Source of the DNA: Ecdyonurus torrentis
Taxonomy: Eukaryota; Arthropoda; Insecta; Ephemeroptera; Heptageniidae
Direction: 5' to 3'
Assembly (NCBI GenBank): GCA_949318235.1
Contig: CASGGR010000020.1
Span: 62,001-126,000, forward strand
Length of the DNA: 64,000 nt
Of this stretch, positions 50,351 to 63,627 are shown in pieces. The notes below the pieces were generated by a model. That model did not search any database, was not told the DNA's origin, and worked only from the letters and a program-made list of their open reading frames with translations. Every line of letters starts with the position of its first letter. The first letter of the stretch is position 1. The position numbers and the translations under genes are program-made.

Positions 50351-51088
50351 ATGAAACAAAGTTTCTATTTCAAGAACCAAATGTTATTGAATGATAAAAA
50401 TCATACTTTTTACACGAATAAAACTAGTTTTGATGATTTCTCAAAAACTAAGAATGCTACAGACATCAAATTTTACTCAAAACATAGCTTTTTTAATTCT
50501 CTACAAAAAAGATGTCTTAAAGTTTTTTGCTCCGACGCATACTTTTTGGGTTATTGACAATTTTAGTTTTCACTCATCATGTAGCCAAACCAAGTCTTGA
50601 AACAAAGTTTCTATTTCAAGAACCAAATGTTATTGAATGATAAAAATCATACTTTTTACACGATTAAAACTAGTTTTGATGATTTCTCAAATACTAAGAA
50701 TGCTACAGACATCCAATTTGATTAAAAACATAGCTTTTTCAATTTTCTACAAAAAAGATGTCTTGAACTTTTTTGCTTCGACGCATACTTTTTGAGTTAT
50801 TGACAATTTTAGTTTTCACTCATCATGTAGCCAAACCAAGTCATGAAACAAAGTTTCTATTTCAAGAACCAAATGTTATTGAATGATAAAAATCATACTT
50901 TTTACACGAATAAAACTAGTTTTGATGATTTCTCAAAAACTAAGAATGCTACAGACATCAAATTTGATTAAAAACATAGCTTTTTCAATTCTCTACAAAA
51001 AAGATGTCGTGAACTTTTTTGCTTCGACGCATACTTTTTGAGTTATTGACAATTTTAGTTTTCACTCATCATGTAGCCAAACCAAGTC

Positions 51089-51333
51089 ATAAAACAAAGT
51101 TTCTATTTCAAGAACCAATGTTATTGAATGATAAAAATTATACTTTTTACACGAATAAAACTAGTTTTGATGATTTCTTAAAAACTAAGAATGCTACAGT
51201 CACTAAATTTAACTCATTACATAGCTTTTTTAATTCTCTACAAAAAAGATGTCTTGAACTTTTTTGCTTCGACGCATACTTTTTGAGTTATTGACAATTT
51301 TAGTTTTCACTCATCATGTAGCCAAACCAAGTC
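51089..51333 (+). repeat. Type L monomer, 245 bp (copy 6)
   Basis: It has the same deletion. It ends the first 7-monomer HOR of domain 4. Confidence 0.88.
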
Positions 51334-52563
51334 ATAAAACAAAGTTTCTATTTCAAGAACCAAATGTTATTGAATGATAAAAATCATACTTTTTACACGA
51401 ATAAAACTAGTTTTGATGATTTCTCAAAAACTAAGAATGCTACAGACATCAAATTTGACTCAAAACATAGCTTCTTCAATTGTCTACAAAAAAGATGTCT
51501 TGAACTTTTTTGCTCCGACGCATACTTTTTGGGTTATTGACAATTTTAGTTTTCACTCATCATGTAGCCAAACCAAGTCATGAAACAAAGTTTCTATTTC
51601 AAGAACCAAATGTTATTGAATGATAAAAATCATACTTTTTACACGAATAAAACTAGTTTTGATGATTTCTTAAATACTAAGAATGCTACAGACATCCAAT
51701 TTGATTAAAAACATAGCTTTTTAAATTCTCTACAAAAAAGATGTCTTGAACTTTTTTGCTCCGACGCATACTTTTTGGGTTATTGACAATTTTAGTTTTC
51801 ACTCATCATGTAGCCAAACCAAGTCATGAAACAAAGTTTCTATTTCAAGAACCAAATGTTATTGAATGATAAAAATCATACTTTTTACACGATTAAAACT
51901 AGTTTTGATGATTTCTTAAAAACTAAGAATACTACAGTCACTAAATTTGACTCATTACATAGCTTTTTCAATTCTCTACAAAAAAGATGTCTTGAACTTT
52001 TTTGCTCCGACGCATACTTTTTGGGTTATTGACAATTTTAGTTTTCACTCATCATGTAGCCAAACCAAGTCATGAAACAAAGTTTCTATTTCAAGAACCA
52101 AATGTTATTGAATGATAAAAATCATACTTTTTACACGAATAAAACTAGTTTTGATGATTTCTCAAAAACTAAGAATGCTACAGACATCAAATTTTACTCA
52201 AAACATAGCTTTTTTAATTCTCTACAAAAAAGATGTCTTAAAGTTTTTTGCTCCGACGCATACTTTTTGGGTTATTGACAATTTTAGTTTTCACTCATCA
52301 TGTAGCCAAACCAAGTCTTGAAACAAAGTTTCTATTTCAAGAACCAAATGTTATTGAATGATAAAAATCATACTTTTTACACGATTAAAACTAGTTTTGA
52401 TGATTTCTCAAATACTAAGAATGCTACAGACATCCAATTTGATTAAAAACATAGCTTTTTCAATTTTCTACAAAAAAGATGTCTTGAACTTTTTTGCTTC
52501 GACGCATACTTTTTGAGTTATTGACAATTTTAGTTTTCACTCATCATGTAGCCAAACCAAGTC
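51334..52563 (+). repeat. 5 monomers A-O-P-B-C, incomplete copy 2 of the 7-monomer HOR
   Basis: The order is A-O-P-B-C, repeating 49613-50842 with the same GTCTTAAAG and CAATTTTC marker changes. The expected X and L are not present; an A monomer follows instead. Confidence 0.86.
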
Positions 52564-53055
52564 ATGAAACAAAGTTTCTATTTCAAGAACCAAATGTTAT
52601 TGAATGATAAAAATCATACTTTTTACACGAATAAAACTAGTTTTGATGATTTCTCAAAAACTAAGAATGCTACAGACATCAAATTTGACTCAAAACATAG
52701 CTTCTTCAATTGTCTACAAAAAAGATGTCTTGAACTTTTTTGCTCCGACGCATACTTTTTGGGTTATTGACAATTTTAGTTTTCACTCATCATGTAGCCA
52801 AACCAAGTCATGAAACAAAGTTTCTATTTCAAGAACCAAATGTTATTGAATGATAAAAATCATACTTTTTACACGAATAAAACTAGTTTTGATGATTTCT
52901 CAAAAACTAAGAATGCTACAGACATCCAATTTGATTAAAAACATAGCTTTTTCAATTCTCTACAAAAAAGATGTCGTGAACTTTTTTGCTTCGACGCATA
53001 CTTTTTGAGTTATTGACAATTTTAGTTTTCACTCATCATGTAGCCAAACCAAGTC

Positions 53056-53300
53056 ATAAAACAAAGTTTCTATTTCAAGAACCAAATGTTATGAATGATA
53101 AAAATTATACTTTTTACACGAATAAAACTAGTTTTGATGATTTCTCAAAAACTAAGAATGCTTCAGACATCTTATTTAACTCAAAACATAGCTTTTTTAA
53201 TTCTCTACAAAAAAGATGTCTTGAACTTTTTTGCTCCGACGCATACTTTTTGGGTTATTGACAATTTTAGTTTTCACTCATCATGTAGCCAAACCTAGTC
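53056..53300 (+). repeat. Type E variant, 245 bp, separate deletion
   Basis: It has GTTATGAATG in place of GTTATTGAATG, so one T is lost a few bases downstream of the L deletion site. It also has GCTTCAGAC for GCTACAGAC. It arose independently of the L lineage and was not amplified here. Confidence 0.85.
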
Positions 53301-54038
53301 ATGAAACAAAGTTTCTATTTCAAGAACCAAATGTTATTGAATGATAAAAATCATACTTTTTACACGATTAAAACTAGTTTTGATGATTTCTTAAAAACTA
53401 AGAATGCTACAGTCACTAAATTTAACTCATTACATAGCTTTTTTAATTCTCTACAAAAAAGATGTCTTGAAGTTTTTTGCTCCGACGCATACTTTTTGGG
53501 TTATTGACAATTTTAGTTTTCACTCATCATGTAGCCAAACCAAGTCATGAAACAAAGTTTCTATTTCAAGAACCAAATGTTATTGAATGATAAAAATCAT
53601 ACTTTTTACACGATTAAAACTAGTTTTGATGATTTCTCAAATACTAAGAATGCTACAGACATCCAATTTGACTCAAAACATAGCTTTTTCAATTCTCTAC
53701 AAAAAAGATGTCTTGAACTTTTTTGCTTCGACGCATACTTTTTGAGTTATTGACAATTTTAGTTTTCACTCATCATGTAGCCAAACCAAGTCATAAAACA
53801 AAGTTTCTATTTCAAGAACCAAATGTTATTGAATGATAAAAATCATACTTTTTACACGAATAAAACTAGTTTTGATGATTTCTCAAAAACTAAGAATGCT
53901 ACAGTCACTAAATTTGACTCATAACATAGCTTTTTCAATTCTCTACAAAAAAGATGTCTTGAACTTTTTTGCTCCGACGCATACTTTTTGGGTTATTGAC
54001 AATTTTAGTTTTCACTCATCATGTAGCCAAACCAAGAC

Positions 54039-54284
54039 ATGAAACAAAGTTTCTATTTCAAGAACCAAATGTTATTGAATGATAGAAATCATACTTTTTA
54101 CACGAATAAAACTAGTTTTGATGATTTCTCAAAAACTAAGAATGCTACAGACATCCAATTAAACTCAAAACATAGCTTTTTTAATTCTCTACAAAAAAGA
54201 TGTCTTGAAGTTTTTTGCTCCGACGCATACTTTTTGGGTTATTGACAATTTTAGTTTTCACTCATCATGTAGCCAAACCAAGTC
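54039..54284 (+). repeat. Hybrid monomer I/B
   Basis: The front is type I (GATAGAAATC, ATCCAATTAAACTC). The back is GATGTCTTGAAG as in B, followed by TTG-start C. The same hybrid recurs at 57481, so it was amplified with the 14-monomer unit. Confidence 0.82.
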
Positions 54285-54776
54285 TTGAAACAAAGTTTCT
54301 ATTTCAAGAACCAAATGTTATTGAATGATAAAAATCATACTTTTTACACGATTAAAACTAGTTTTGATGATTTCTCAAATACTAAGAATGCTACAGACAT
54401 CCAATTTGATTAAAAACATAGCTTTTTCAATTCTCTACAAAAAAGATGTCTTGAACTTTTTTGCTTCGACGCATACTTTTTGAGTTATTGACAATTTTAG
54501 TTTTCACTCATCATGTAGCCAAACCAAGTCATGAAACAAAGTTTCTATTTCAAGAACCAAATGTTATTGAATGATAAAAATCATACTTTTTACACGAATA
54601 AAACTAGTTTTGATGATTTCTCAAAAACTAAGAATGCTACAGACATCAAATTTGATTAAAAACATAGCTTTTTCAATTCTCTACAAAAAAGATGTCGTGA
54701 ACTTTTTTGCTTCGACGCATACTTTTTGAGTTATTGACAATTTTAGTTTTCACTCATCATGTAGCCAAACCAAGTC

Positions 54777-55021
54777 ATAAAACAAAGTTTCTATTTCAAG
54801 AACCAATGTTATTGAATGATAAAAATTATACTTTTTACACGAATAAAACTAGTTTTGATGATTTCTTAAAAACTAAGAATGCTACAGTCACTAAATTTAA
54901 CTCATTACATAGCTTTTTTAATTCTCTACAAAAAAGATGTCCTGAACTTTTTTGCTTCGACGCATACTTTTTGAGTTATTGACAATTTTAGTTTTCACTC
55001 ATCATGTAGCCAAACCAAGTC
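54777..55021 (+). repeat. Type L monomer, 245 bp (copy 7, GTCCTG variant)
   Basis: It has the same deletion plus GATGTCCTGAAC, a change shared only with the copy at 58219. It is followed by an ATA-start B. Confidence 0.88.
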
Positions 55022-55759
55022 ATAAAACAAAGTTTCTATTTCAAGAACCAAATGTTATTGAATGATAAAAATCATACTTTTTACACGAATAAAACTAGTT
55101 TTGATGATTTCTCAAAAACTAAGAATGCTACAGACATCAAATTTTACTCAAAACATAGCTTTTTTAATTCTCTACAAAAAAGATGTCTTGAAGTTTTTTG
55201 CTCCGACGCATACTTTTTGGGTTATTGACAATTTTAGTTTTCACTCATCATGTAGCCAAACCAAGTCTTGAAACAAAGTTTCTATTTCAAGAACCAAATG
55301 TTATTGAATGATAAAAATCATACTTTTTACACGATTAAAACTAGTTTTGATGATTTCTCAAATACTAAGAATGCTACAGACATCCAATTTGATTAAAAAC
55401 ATAGCTTTTTCAATTCTCTACAAAAAAGATGTCTTGAACTTTTTTGCTTCGACGCATACTTTTTGAGTTATTGACAATTTTAGTTTTCACTCATCATGTA
55501 GCCAAACCAAGTCATGAAACAAAGTTTCTATTTCAAGAACCAAATGTTATTGAATGATAAAAATCATACTTTTTACACGAATAAAACTAGTTTTGATGAT
55601 TTCTCAAAAACTAAGAATGCTACAGACATCAAATTTGATTAAAAACATAGCTTTTTCAATTCTCTACAAAAAAGATGTCGTGAACTTTTTTGCTTCGACG
55701 CATACTTTTTGAGTTATTGACAATTTTAGTTTTCACTCATCATGTAGCCAAACCAAGTC

Positions 55760-56004
55760 ATAAAACAAAGTTTCTATTTCAAGAACCAATGTTATTGAAT
55801 GATAAAAATTATACTTTTTACACGAATAAAACTAGTTTTGATGATTTCTTAAAAACTAAGAATGCTACAGTCACTAAATTTAACTCATTACATAGCTTTT
55901 TTAATTCTCTACAAAAAAGATGTCTTGAACTTTTTTGCTTCGACGCATACTTTTTGAGTTATTGACAATTTTAGTTTTCACTCATCATGTAGCCAAACCA
56001 AGTC
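55760..56004 (+). repeat. Type L monomer, 245 bp (copy 8)
   Basis: It has the same deletion with normal GATGTCTTG. It is the second L of the first 14-monomer HOR. Confidence 0.88.
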
Positions 56005-56496
56005 ATAAAACAAAGTTTCTATTTCAAGAACCAAATGTTATTGAATGATAAAAATCATACTTTTTACACGAATAAAACTAGTTTTGATGATTTCTCAAAA
56101 ACTAAGAATGCTACAGACATCAAATTTGACTCAAAACATAGCTTCTTCAATTGTCTACAAAAAAGATGTCTTGAACTTTTTTGCTCCGACGCATACTTTT
56201 TGGGTTATTGACAATTTTAGTTTTCACTCATCATGTAGCCAAACCAAGTCATGAAACAAAGTTTCTATTTCAAGAACCAAATGTTATTGAATGATAAAAA
56301 TCATACTTTTTACACGAATAAAACTAGTTTTGATGATTTCTTAAATACTAAGAATGCTACAGACATCCAATTTGATTAAAAACATAGCTTTTTCAATTCT
56401 CTACAAAAAAGATGTCGTGAACTTTTTTGCTTCGACGCATACTTTTTGAGTTATTGACAATTTTAGTTTTCACTCATCATGTAGCCAAACCAAGTC

Positions 56497-56742
56497 ATAA
56501 AACAAAGTTTCTATTTCAAGAACCAAATGTTATTGAATGATAAAAATTATACTTTTTACACGAATAAAACTAGTTTTGTTGATTTCTTAAAAACTAATAA
56601 TGCTACAGACATCAAATTTTACTCAAAACATAGCTTTTTCAATTCTCTACAAAAAAGATGTCTTGAACTTTTTTGCTTCGACGCATACTTTTTGAGTTAT
56701 TGACAATTTTAGTTTTCACTCATCATGTAGCCAAACCAAGTC
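56497..56742 (+). repeat. Exemplar monomer, type Q
   Basis: Diagnostic features are GTTTTGTTGATTTC and ACTAATAATGC with a B-like ATCAAATTTTACTC. Only three copies are present (56497, 59939 and 62398), each after a D. The third has switched its back half to CTCCG/GGGT. Confidence 0.85.
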
Positions 56743-58218
56743 ATAAAACAAAGTTTCTATTTCAAGAACCAAATGTTATTGAATGATAAAAATCATACTT
56801 TTTACACGAATAAAACTAGTTTTGATGATTTCTCAAAAACTAAGAATGCTACAGTCACTAAATTTGACTCATAACATAGCTTTTTCAATTCTCTACAAAA
56901 AAGATGTCTTGAACTTTTTTGCTCCGACGCATACTTTTTGGGTTATTGACAATTTTAGTTTTCACTCATCATGTAGCCAAACCAAGACATGAAACAAAGT
57001 TTCTATTTCAAGAACCAAATGTTATTGAATGATAGAAATCATACTTTTTACACGATTAAAACTAGTTTTGATGATTTCTCAAAAACTAAGAATGCTACAG
57101 ACATCCAATTAAACTCAAAACATAGCTTTTTTAATTCTCTACAAAAAAGAAATCTTAAACTTTTTTGCTCCGACGCATACTTTTTGGGTTATTGACAATT
57201 TTAGTTTTCACTCATCATGTAGCCAAACCTAGTCATGAAACAAAGTTTCTATTTCAAGAACCAAATGTTATTGAATGATAAAAATCATACTTTTTACACG
57301 ATTAAAACTAGTTTTGATGATTTCTTAAAAACTAAGAATACTACAGTCACTAAATTTGACTCATTACATAGCTTTTTAAATTCTCTACAAAAAAGATGTC
57401 TTGAACTTTTTTGCTCCGACGCATACTTTTTGGGTTATTGACAATTTTAGTTTTCACTCATCATGTAGCCAAACCAAGTCATGAAACAAAGTTTCTATTT
57501 CAAGAACCAAATGTTATTGAATGATAGAAATCATACTTTTTACACGAATAAAACTAGTTTTGATGATTTCTCAAAAACTAAGAATGCTACAGACATCCAA
57601 TTAAACTCAAAACATAGCTTTTTTAATTCTCTACAAAAAAGATGTCTTGAAGTTTTTTGCTCCGACGCATACTTTTTGGGTTATTGACAATTTTAGTTTT
57701 CACTCATCATGTAGCCAAACCAAGTCTTGAAACAAAGTTTCTATTTCAAGAACCAAATGTTATTGAATGATAAAAATCATACTTTTTACACGATTAAAAC
57801 TAGTTTTGATGATTTCTCAAATACTAAGAATGCTACAGACATCCAATTTGATTAAAAACATAGCTTTTTCAATTCTCTACAAAAAAGATGTCTTGAACTT
57901 TTTTGCTTCGACGCATACTTTTTGAGTTATTGACAATTTTAGTTTTCACTCATCATGTAGCCAAACCAAGTCATGAAACAAAGTTTCTATTTCAAGAACC
58001 AAATGTTATTGAATGATAAAAATCATACTTTTTACACGAATAAAACTAGTTTTGATGATTTCTCAAAAACTAAGAATGCTACAGACATCAAATTTGATTA
58101 AAAACATAGCTTTTTCAATTCTCTACAAAAAAGATGTCGTGAACTTTTTTGCTTCGACGCATACTTTTTGAGTTATTGACAATTTTAGTTTTCACTCATC
58201 ATGTAGCCAAACCAAGTC

Positions 58219-58463
58219 ATAAAACAAAGTTTCTATTTCAAGAACCAATGTTATTGAATGATAAAAATTATACTTTTTACACGAATAAAACTAGTTTTGA
58301 TGATTTCTTAAAAACTAAGAATGCTACAGTCACTAAATTTAACTCATTACATAGCTTTTTTAATTCTCTACAAAAAAGATGTCCTGAACTTTTTTGCTTC
58401 GACGCATACTTTTTGAGTTATTGACAATTTTAGTTTTCACTCATCATGTAGCCAAACCAAGTC
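58219..58463 (+). repeat. Type L monomer, 245 bp (copy 9, GTCCTG variant)
   Basis: It corresponds to 54777 in the second 14-monomer HOR and shares its GTCCTG change. Confidence 0.88.
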
Positions 58464-59201
58464 ATAAAACAAAGTTTCTATTTCAAGAACCAAATGTTAT
58501 TGAATGATAAAAATCATACTTTTTACACGAATAAAACTAGTTTTGATGATTTCTCAAAAACTAAGAATGCTACAGACATCAAATTTTACTCAAAACATAG
58601 CTTTTTTAATTCTCTACAAAAAAGATGTCTTGAAGTTTTTTGCTCCGACGCATACTTTTTGGGTTATTGACAATTTTAGTTTTCACTCATCATGTAGCCA
58701 AACCAAGTCTTGAAACAAAGTTTCTATTTCAAGAACCAAATGTTATTGAATGATAAAAATCATACTTTTTACACGATTAAAACTAGTTTTGATGATTTCT
58801 CAAATACTAAGAATGCTACAGACATCCAATTTGATTAAAAACATAGCTTTTTCAATTCTCTACAAAAAAGATGTCTTGAACTTTTTTGCTTCGACGCATA
58901 CTTTTTGAGTTATTGACAATTTTAGTTTTCACTCATCATGTAGCCAAACCAAGTCATGAAACAAAGTTTCTATTTCAAGAACCAAATGTTATTGAATGAT
59001 AAAAATCATACTTTTTACACGAATAAAACTAGTTTTGATGATTTCTCAAAAACTAAGAATGCTACAGACATCAAATTTGATTAAAAACATAGCTTTTTCA
59101 ATTCTCTACAAAAAAGATGTCGTGAACTTTTTTGCTTCGACGCATACTTTTTGAGTTATTGACAATTTTAGTTTTCACTCATCATGTAGCCAAACCAAGT
59201 C

Positions 59202-59446
59202 ATAAAACAAAGTTTCTATTTCAAGAACCAATGTTATTGAATGATAAAAATTATACTTTTTACACGAATAAAACTAGTTTTGATGATTTCTTAAAAACTA
59301 AGAATGCTACAGTCACTAAATTTAACTCATTACATAGCTTTTTTAATTCTCTACAAAAAAGATGTCTTGAACTTTTTTGCTTCGACGCATACTTTTTGAG
59401 TTATTGACAATTTTAGTTTTCACTCATCATGTAGCCAAACCAAGTC
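59202..59446 (+). repeat. Type L monomer, 245 bp (copy 10)
   Basis: It corresponds to 55760 in the second 14-monomer HOR. Confidence 0.88.
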
Positions 59447-61660
59447 ATAAAACAAAGTTTCTATTTCAAGAACCAAATGTTATTGAATGATAAAAATCAT
59501 ACTTTTTACACGAATAAAACTAGTTTTGATGATTTCTCAAAAACTAAGAATGCTACAGACATCAAATTTGACTCAAAACATAGCTTCTTCAATTGTCTAC
59601 AAAAAAGATGTCTTGAACTTTTTTGCTCCGACGCATACTTTTTGGGTTATTGACAATTTTAGTTTTCACTCATCATGTAGCCAAACCAAGTCATGAAACA
59701 AAGTTTCTATTTCAAGAACCAAATGTTATTGAATGATAAAAATCATACTTTTTACACGAATAAAACTAGTTTTGATGATTTCTTAAATACTAAGAATGCT
59801 ACAGACATCCAATTTGATTAAAAACATAGCTTTTTCAATTCTCTACAAAAAAGATGTCGTGAACTTTTTTGCTTCGACGCATACTTTTTGAGTTATTGAC
59901 AATTTTAGTTTTCACTCATCATGTAGCCAAACCAAGTCATAAAACAAAGTTTCTATTTCAAGAACCAAATGTTATTGAATGATAAAAATTATACTTTTTA
60001 CACGAATAAAACTAGTTTTGTTGATTTCTTAAAAACTAATAATGCTACAGACATCAAATTTTACTCAAAACATAGCTTTTTCAATTCTCTACAAAAAAGA
60101 TGTCTTGAACTTTTTTGCTTCGACGCATACTTTTTGAGTTATTGACAATTTTAGTTTTCACTCATCATGTAGCCAAACCAAGTCATAAAACAAAGTTTCT
60201 ATTTCAAGAACCAAATGTTATTGAATGATAAAAATCATACTTTTTACACGAATAAAACTAGTTTTGATGATTTCTCAAAAACTAAGAATGCTACAGTCAC
60301 TAAATTTGACTCATAACATAGCTTTTTCAATTCTCTACAAAAAAGATGTCTTGAACTTTTTTGCTCCGACGCATACTTTTTGGGTTATTGACAATTTTAG
60401 TTTTCACTCATCATGTAGCCAAACCAAGACATGAAACAAAGTTTCTATTTCAAGAACCAAATGTTATTGAATGATAGAAATCATACTTTTTACACGATTA
60501 AAACTAGTTTTGATGATTTCTCAAAAACTAAGAATGCTACAGACATCCAATTAAACTCAAAACATAGCTTTTTTAATTCTCTACAAAAAAGAAATCTTAA
60601 ACTTTTTTGCTCCGACGCATACTTTTTGGGTTATTGACAATTTTAGTTTTCACTCATCATGTAGCCAAACCTAGTCATGAAACAAAGTTTCTATTTCAAG
60701 AACCAAATGTTATTGAATGATAAAAATCATACTTTTTACACGATTAAAACTAGTTTTGATGATTTCTTAAAAACTAAGAATACTACAGTCACTAAATTTG
60801 ACTCATTACATAGCTTTTTAAATTCTCTACAAAAAAGATGTCTTGAACTTTTTTGCTCCGACGCATACTTTTTGGGTTATTGACAATTTTAGTTTTCACT
60901 CATCATGTAGCCAAACCAAGTCATGAAACAAAGTTTCTATTTCAAGAACCAAATGTTATTGAATGATAAAAATCATACTTTTTACACGAATAAAACTAGT
61001 TTTGATGATTTCTCAAAAACTAAGAATGCTACAGACATCAAATTTTATTCAAAACATAGCTTTTTTAATTCTCTACAAAAAAGATGTCTTGAAGTTTTTT
61101 GCTCCGACGCATACTTTTTGGGTTATTGACAATTTTAGTTTTCACTCATCATGTAGCCAAACCAAGTCTTGAAACAAAGTTTCTATTTCAAGAACCAAAT
61201 GTTATTGAATGATAAAAATCATACTTTTTACACGATTAAAACTAGTTTTGATGATTTCTCAAATACTAAGAATGCTACAGACATCCAATTTGATTAAAAA
61301 CATAGCTTTTTCAATTTTCTACAAAAAAGATGTCTTGAACTTTTTTGCTTCGACGCATACTTTTTGAGTTATTGACAATTTTAGTTTTCACTCATCATGT
61401 AGCCAAACCAAGTCATGAAACAAAGTTTCTATTTCAAGAACCAAATGTTATTGAATGATAAAAATCATACTTTTTACACGAATAAAACTAGTTTTGATGA
61501 TTTCTCAAAAACTAAGAATGCTACAGACATCAAATTTGATTAAAAACATAGCTTTTTCAATTCTCTACAAAAAAGATGTCGTGAACTTTTTTGCTTCGAC
61601 GCATACTTTTTGAGTTATTGACAATTTTAGTTTTCACTCATCATGTAGCCAAACCAAGTC

Positions 61661-61905
61661 ATAAAACAAAGTTTCTATTTCAAGAACCAATGTTATTGAA
61701 TGATAAAAATTATACTTTTTACACGAATAAATCTAGTTTTGATGATTTCTTAAAAACTAAGAATGCTACAGTCACTAAATTTAACTCATTACATAGCTTT
61801 TTTAATTCTCTACAAAAAAGATGTCTTGAACTTTTTTGCTTCGACGCATACTTTTTGAGTTATTGACAATTTTAGTTTTCACTCATCATGTAGCCAAACC
61901 AAGTC
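61661..61905 (+). repeat. Type L monomer, 245 bp (copy 11, palindrome broken)
   Basis: It has the same deletion plus AATAAATCTAGTTTTG. This breaks both the 12-bp palindrome and the ACTAGT core that other monomers carry. Confidence 0.88.
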
Positions 61906-63381
61906 ATAAAACAAAGTTTCTATTTCAAGAACCAAATGTTATTGAATGATAAAAATCATACTTTTTACACGAATAAAACTAGTTTTGATGATTTCTCAAA
62001 AACTAAGAATGCTACAGACATCAAATTTGACTCAAAACATAGCTTCTTCAATTGTCTACAAAAAAGATGTCTTGAACTTTTTTGCTCCGACGCATACTTT
62101 TTGGGTTATTGACAATTTTAGTTTTCACTCATCATGTAGCCAAACCAAGTCATGAAACAAAGTTTCTATTTCAAGAACCAAATGTTATTGAATGATAAAA
62201 ATCATACTTTTTACACGAATAAAACTAGTTTTGATGATTTCTTAAATACTAAGAATGCTACAGACATCCAATTTGATTAAAAACATAGCTTTTTCAATTC
62301 TCTACAAAAAAGATGTCGTGAACTTTTTTGCTTCGACGCATACTTTTTGAGTTATTGACAATTTTAGTTTTCACTCATCATGTAGCCAAACCAAGTCATA
62401 AAACAAAGTTTCTATTTCAAGAACCAAATGTTATTGAATGATAAAAATTATACTTTTTACACGAATAAAACTAGTTTTGTTGATTTCTTAAAAACTAATA
62501 ATGCTACAGACATCAAATTTTACTCAAAACATAGCTTTTTCAATTCTCTACAAAAAAGATGTCTTGAACTTTTTTGCTCCGACGCATACTTTTTGGGTTA
62601 TTGACAATTTTAGTTTTCACTCATCATGTAGCCAAACCAAGTCTTGAAACAAAGTTTCTATTTCAAGAACCAAATGTTATTGAATGATAAAAATCATACT
62701 TTTTACACGATTAAAACTAGTTTTGATGATTTCTCAAATACTAAGAATGCTACAGACATCCAATTTGATTAAAAACATAGCTTTTTCAATTCTCTACAAA
62801 AAAGATGTCTTGAACTTTTTTGCTTCGACGCATACTTTTTGAGTTATTGACAATTTTAGTTTTCACTCATCATGTAGCCAAACCAAGTCATGAAACAAAG
62901 TTTCTATTTCAAGAACCAAATGTTATTGAATGATAAAAATCATACTTTTTACACGAATAAAACTAGTTTTGATGATTTCTCAAAAACTAAGAATGCTACA
63001 GACATCAAATTTGACTCAAAACATAGCTTCTTCAATTGTCTACAAAAAAGATGTCTTGAACTTTTTTGCTCCGACGCATACTTTTTGGGTTATTGACAAT
63101 TTTAGTTTTCACTCATCATGTAGCCAAACCAAGTCATGAAACAAAGTTTCTATTTCAAGAACCAAATGTTATTGAATGATAAAAATCATACTTTTTACAC
63201 GAATAAAACTAGTTTTGATGATTTCTCAAAAACTAAGAATGCTACAGACATCAAATTTGACTCAAAACATAGCTTCTTCAATTGTCTACAAAAAAGATGT
63301 CTTGAACTTTTTTGCTCCGACGCATACTTTTTGGGTTATTGACAATTTTAGTTTTCACTCATCATGTAGCCAAACCAAGTC

Positions 63382-63627
63382 ATGAAACAAAGTTTCTATT
63401 TCAAGAACCAAATGTTATTGAATGATAAAAATCATACTTTTTACACGAATAAAACTAGTTTTGATGATTTCTCAAAAACTAAGAATGCTACAGACATCAA
63501 ATTTTACTCAAAACATAGCTTTTTTAATTCTCTACAAAAAAGAAATCTTAAACTTTTTTGCTCCAAAGCATACTTTTTGGGTTATTGACAATTTTAGTTT
63601 TCACTCATCATGTAGCCAAACCTAGTC
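63382..63627 (+). repeat. Hybrid monomer B/I with lost CpG pair
   Basis: The front is type B (ATCAAATTTTACTC) and the back is type I (GAAATCTTAAAC, CCTAGTC). It uniquely has CTCCAAAGC where all other monomers read have CTCCGACGC or CTTCGACGC, so two of its three CpG sites are lost. Confidence 0.82.

Larger units (their letters stand above)
49613..51333 (+). repeat. 7-monomer HOR A-O-P-B-C-X-L, copy 1 (1721 bp)
   Basis: The order is A-O-P-B-C-X-L. Its B carries GTCTTAAAG and its C carries CAATTTTCTAC, two private changes that also appear together in the following copy. This shows direct tandem duplication. Confidence 0.88.
52564..54284 (+). repeat. 7-monomer transition block (1721 bp)
   Basis: The order is A-D2-E-F-K-H-I/B. 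The E at 53056 is 245 bp because of a one-base loss (GTTATGAATG for GTTATTGAATG), independent of the L deletion. The monomer at 53547 is a K-like hybrid with ATCCAATTTGACTC and a C back. The last monomer (54039) has an I front and a B back (GAAG). Confidence 0.84.
54285..57726 (+). repeat. 14-monomer HOR, copy 1 (3442 bp)
   Basis: The order is C-X-L-B-C-X-L-A-D-Q-H-I-P-I/B. The first L has GTCCTGAAC and the second GTCTTGAAC. The I carries CGATT. All three markers recur in the next copy. Confidence 0.9.
57727..61168 (+). repeat. 14-monomer HOR, copy 2 (3442 bp)
   Basis: The order is C-X-L-B-C-X-L-A-D-Q-H-I-P-B. It repeats copy 1 monomer for monomer except the last one, which here is a B with TTTTATTC instead of the I/B hybrid. 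Confidence 0.9.
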
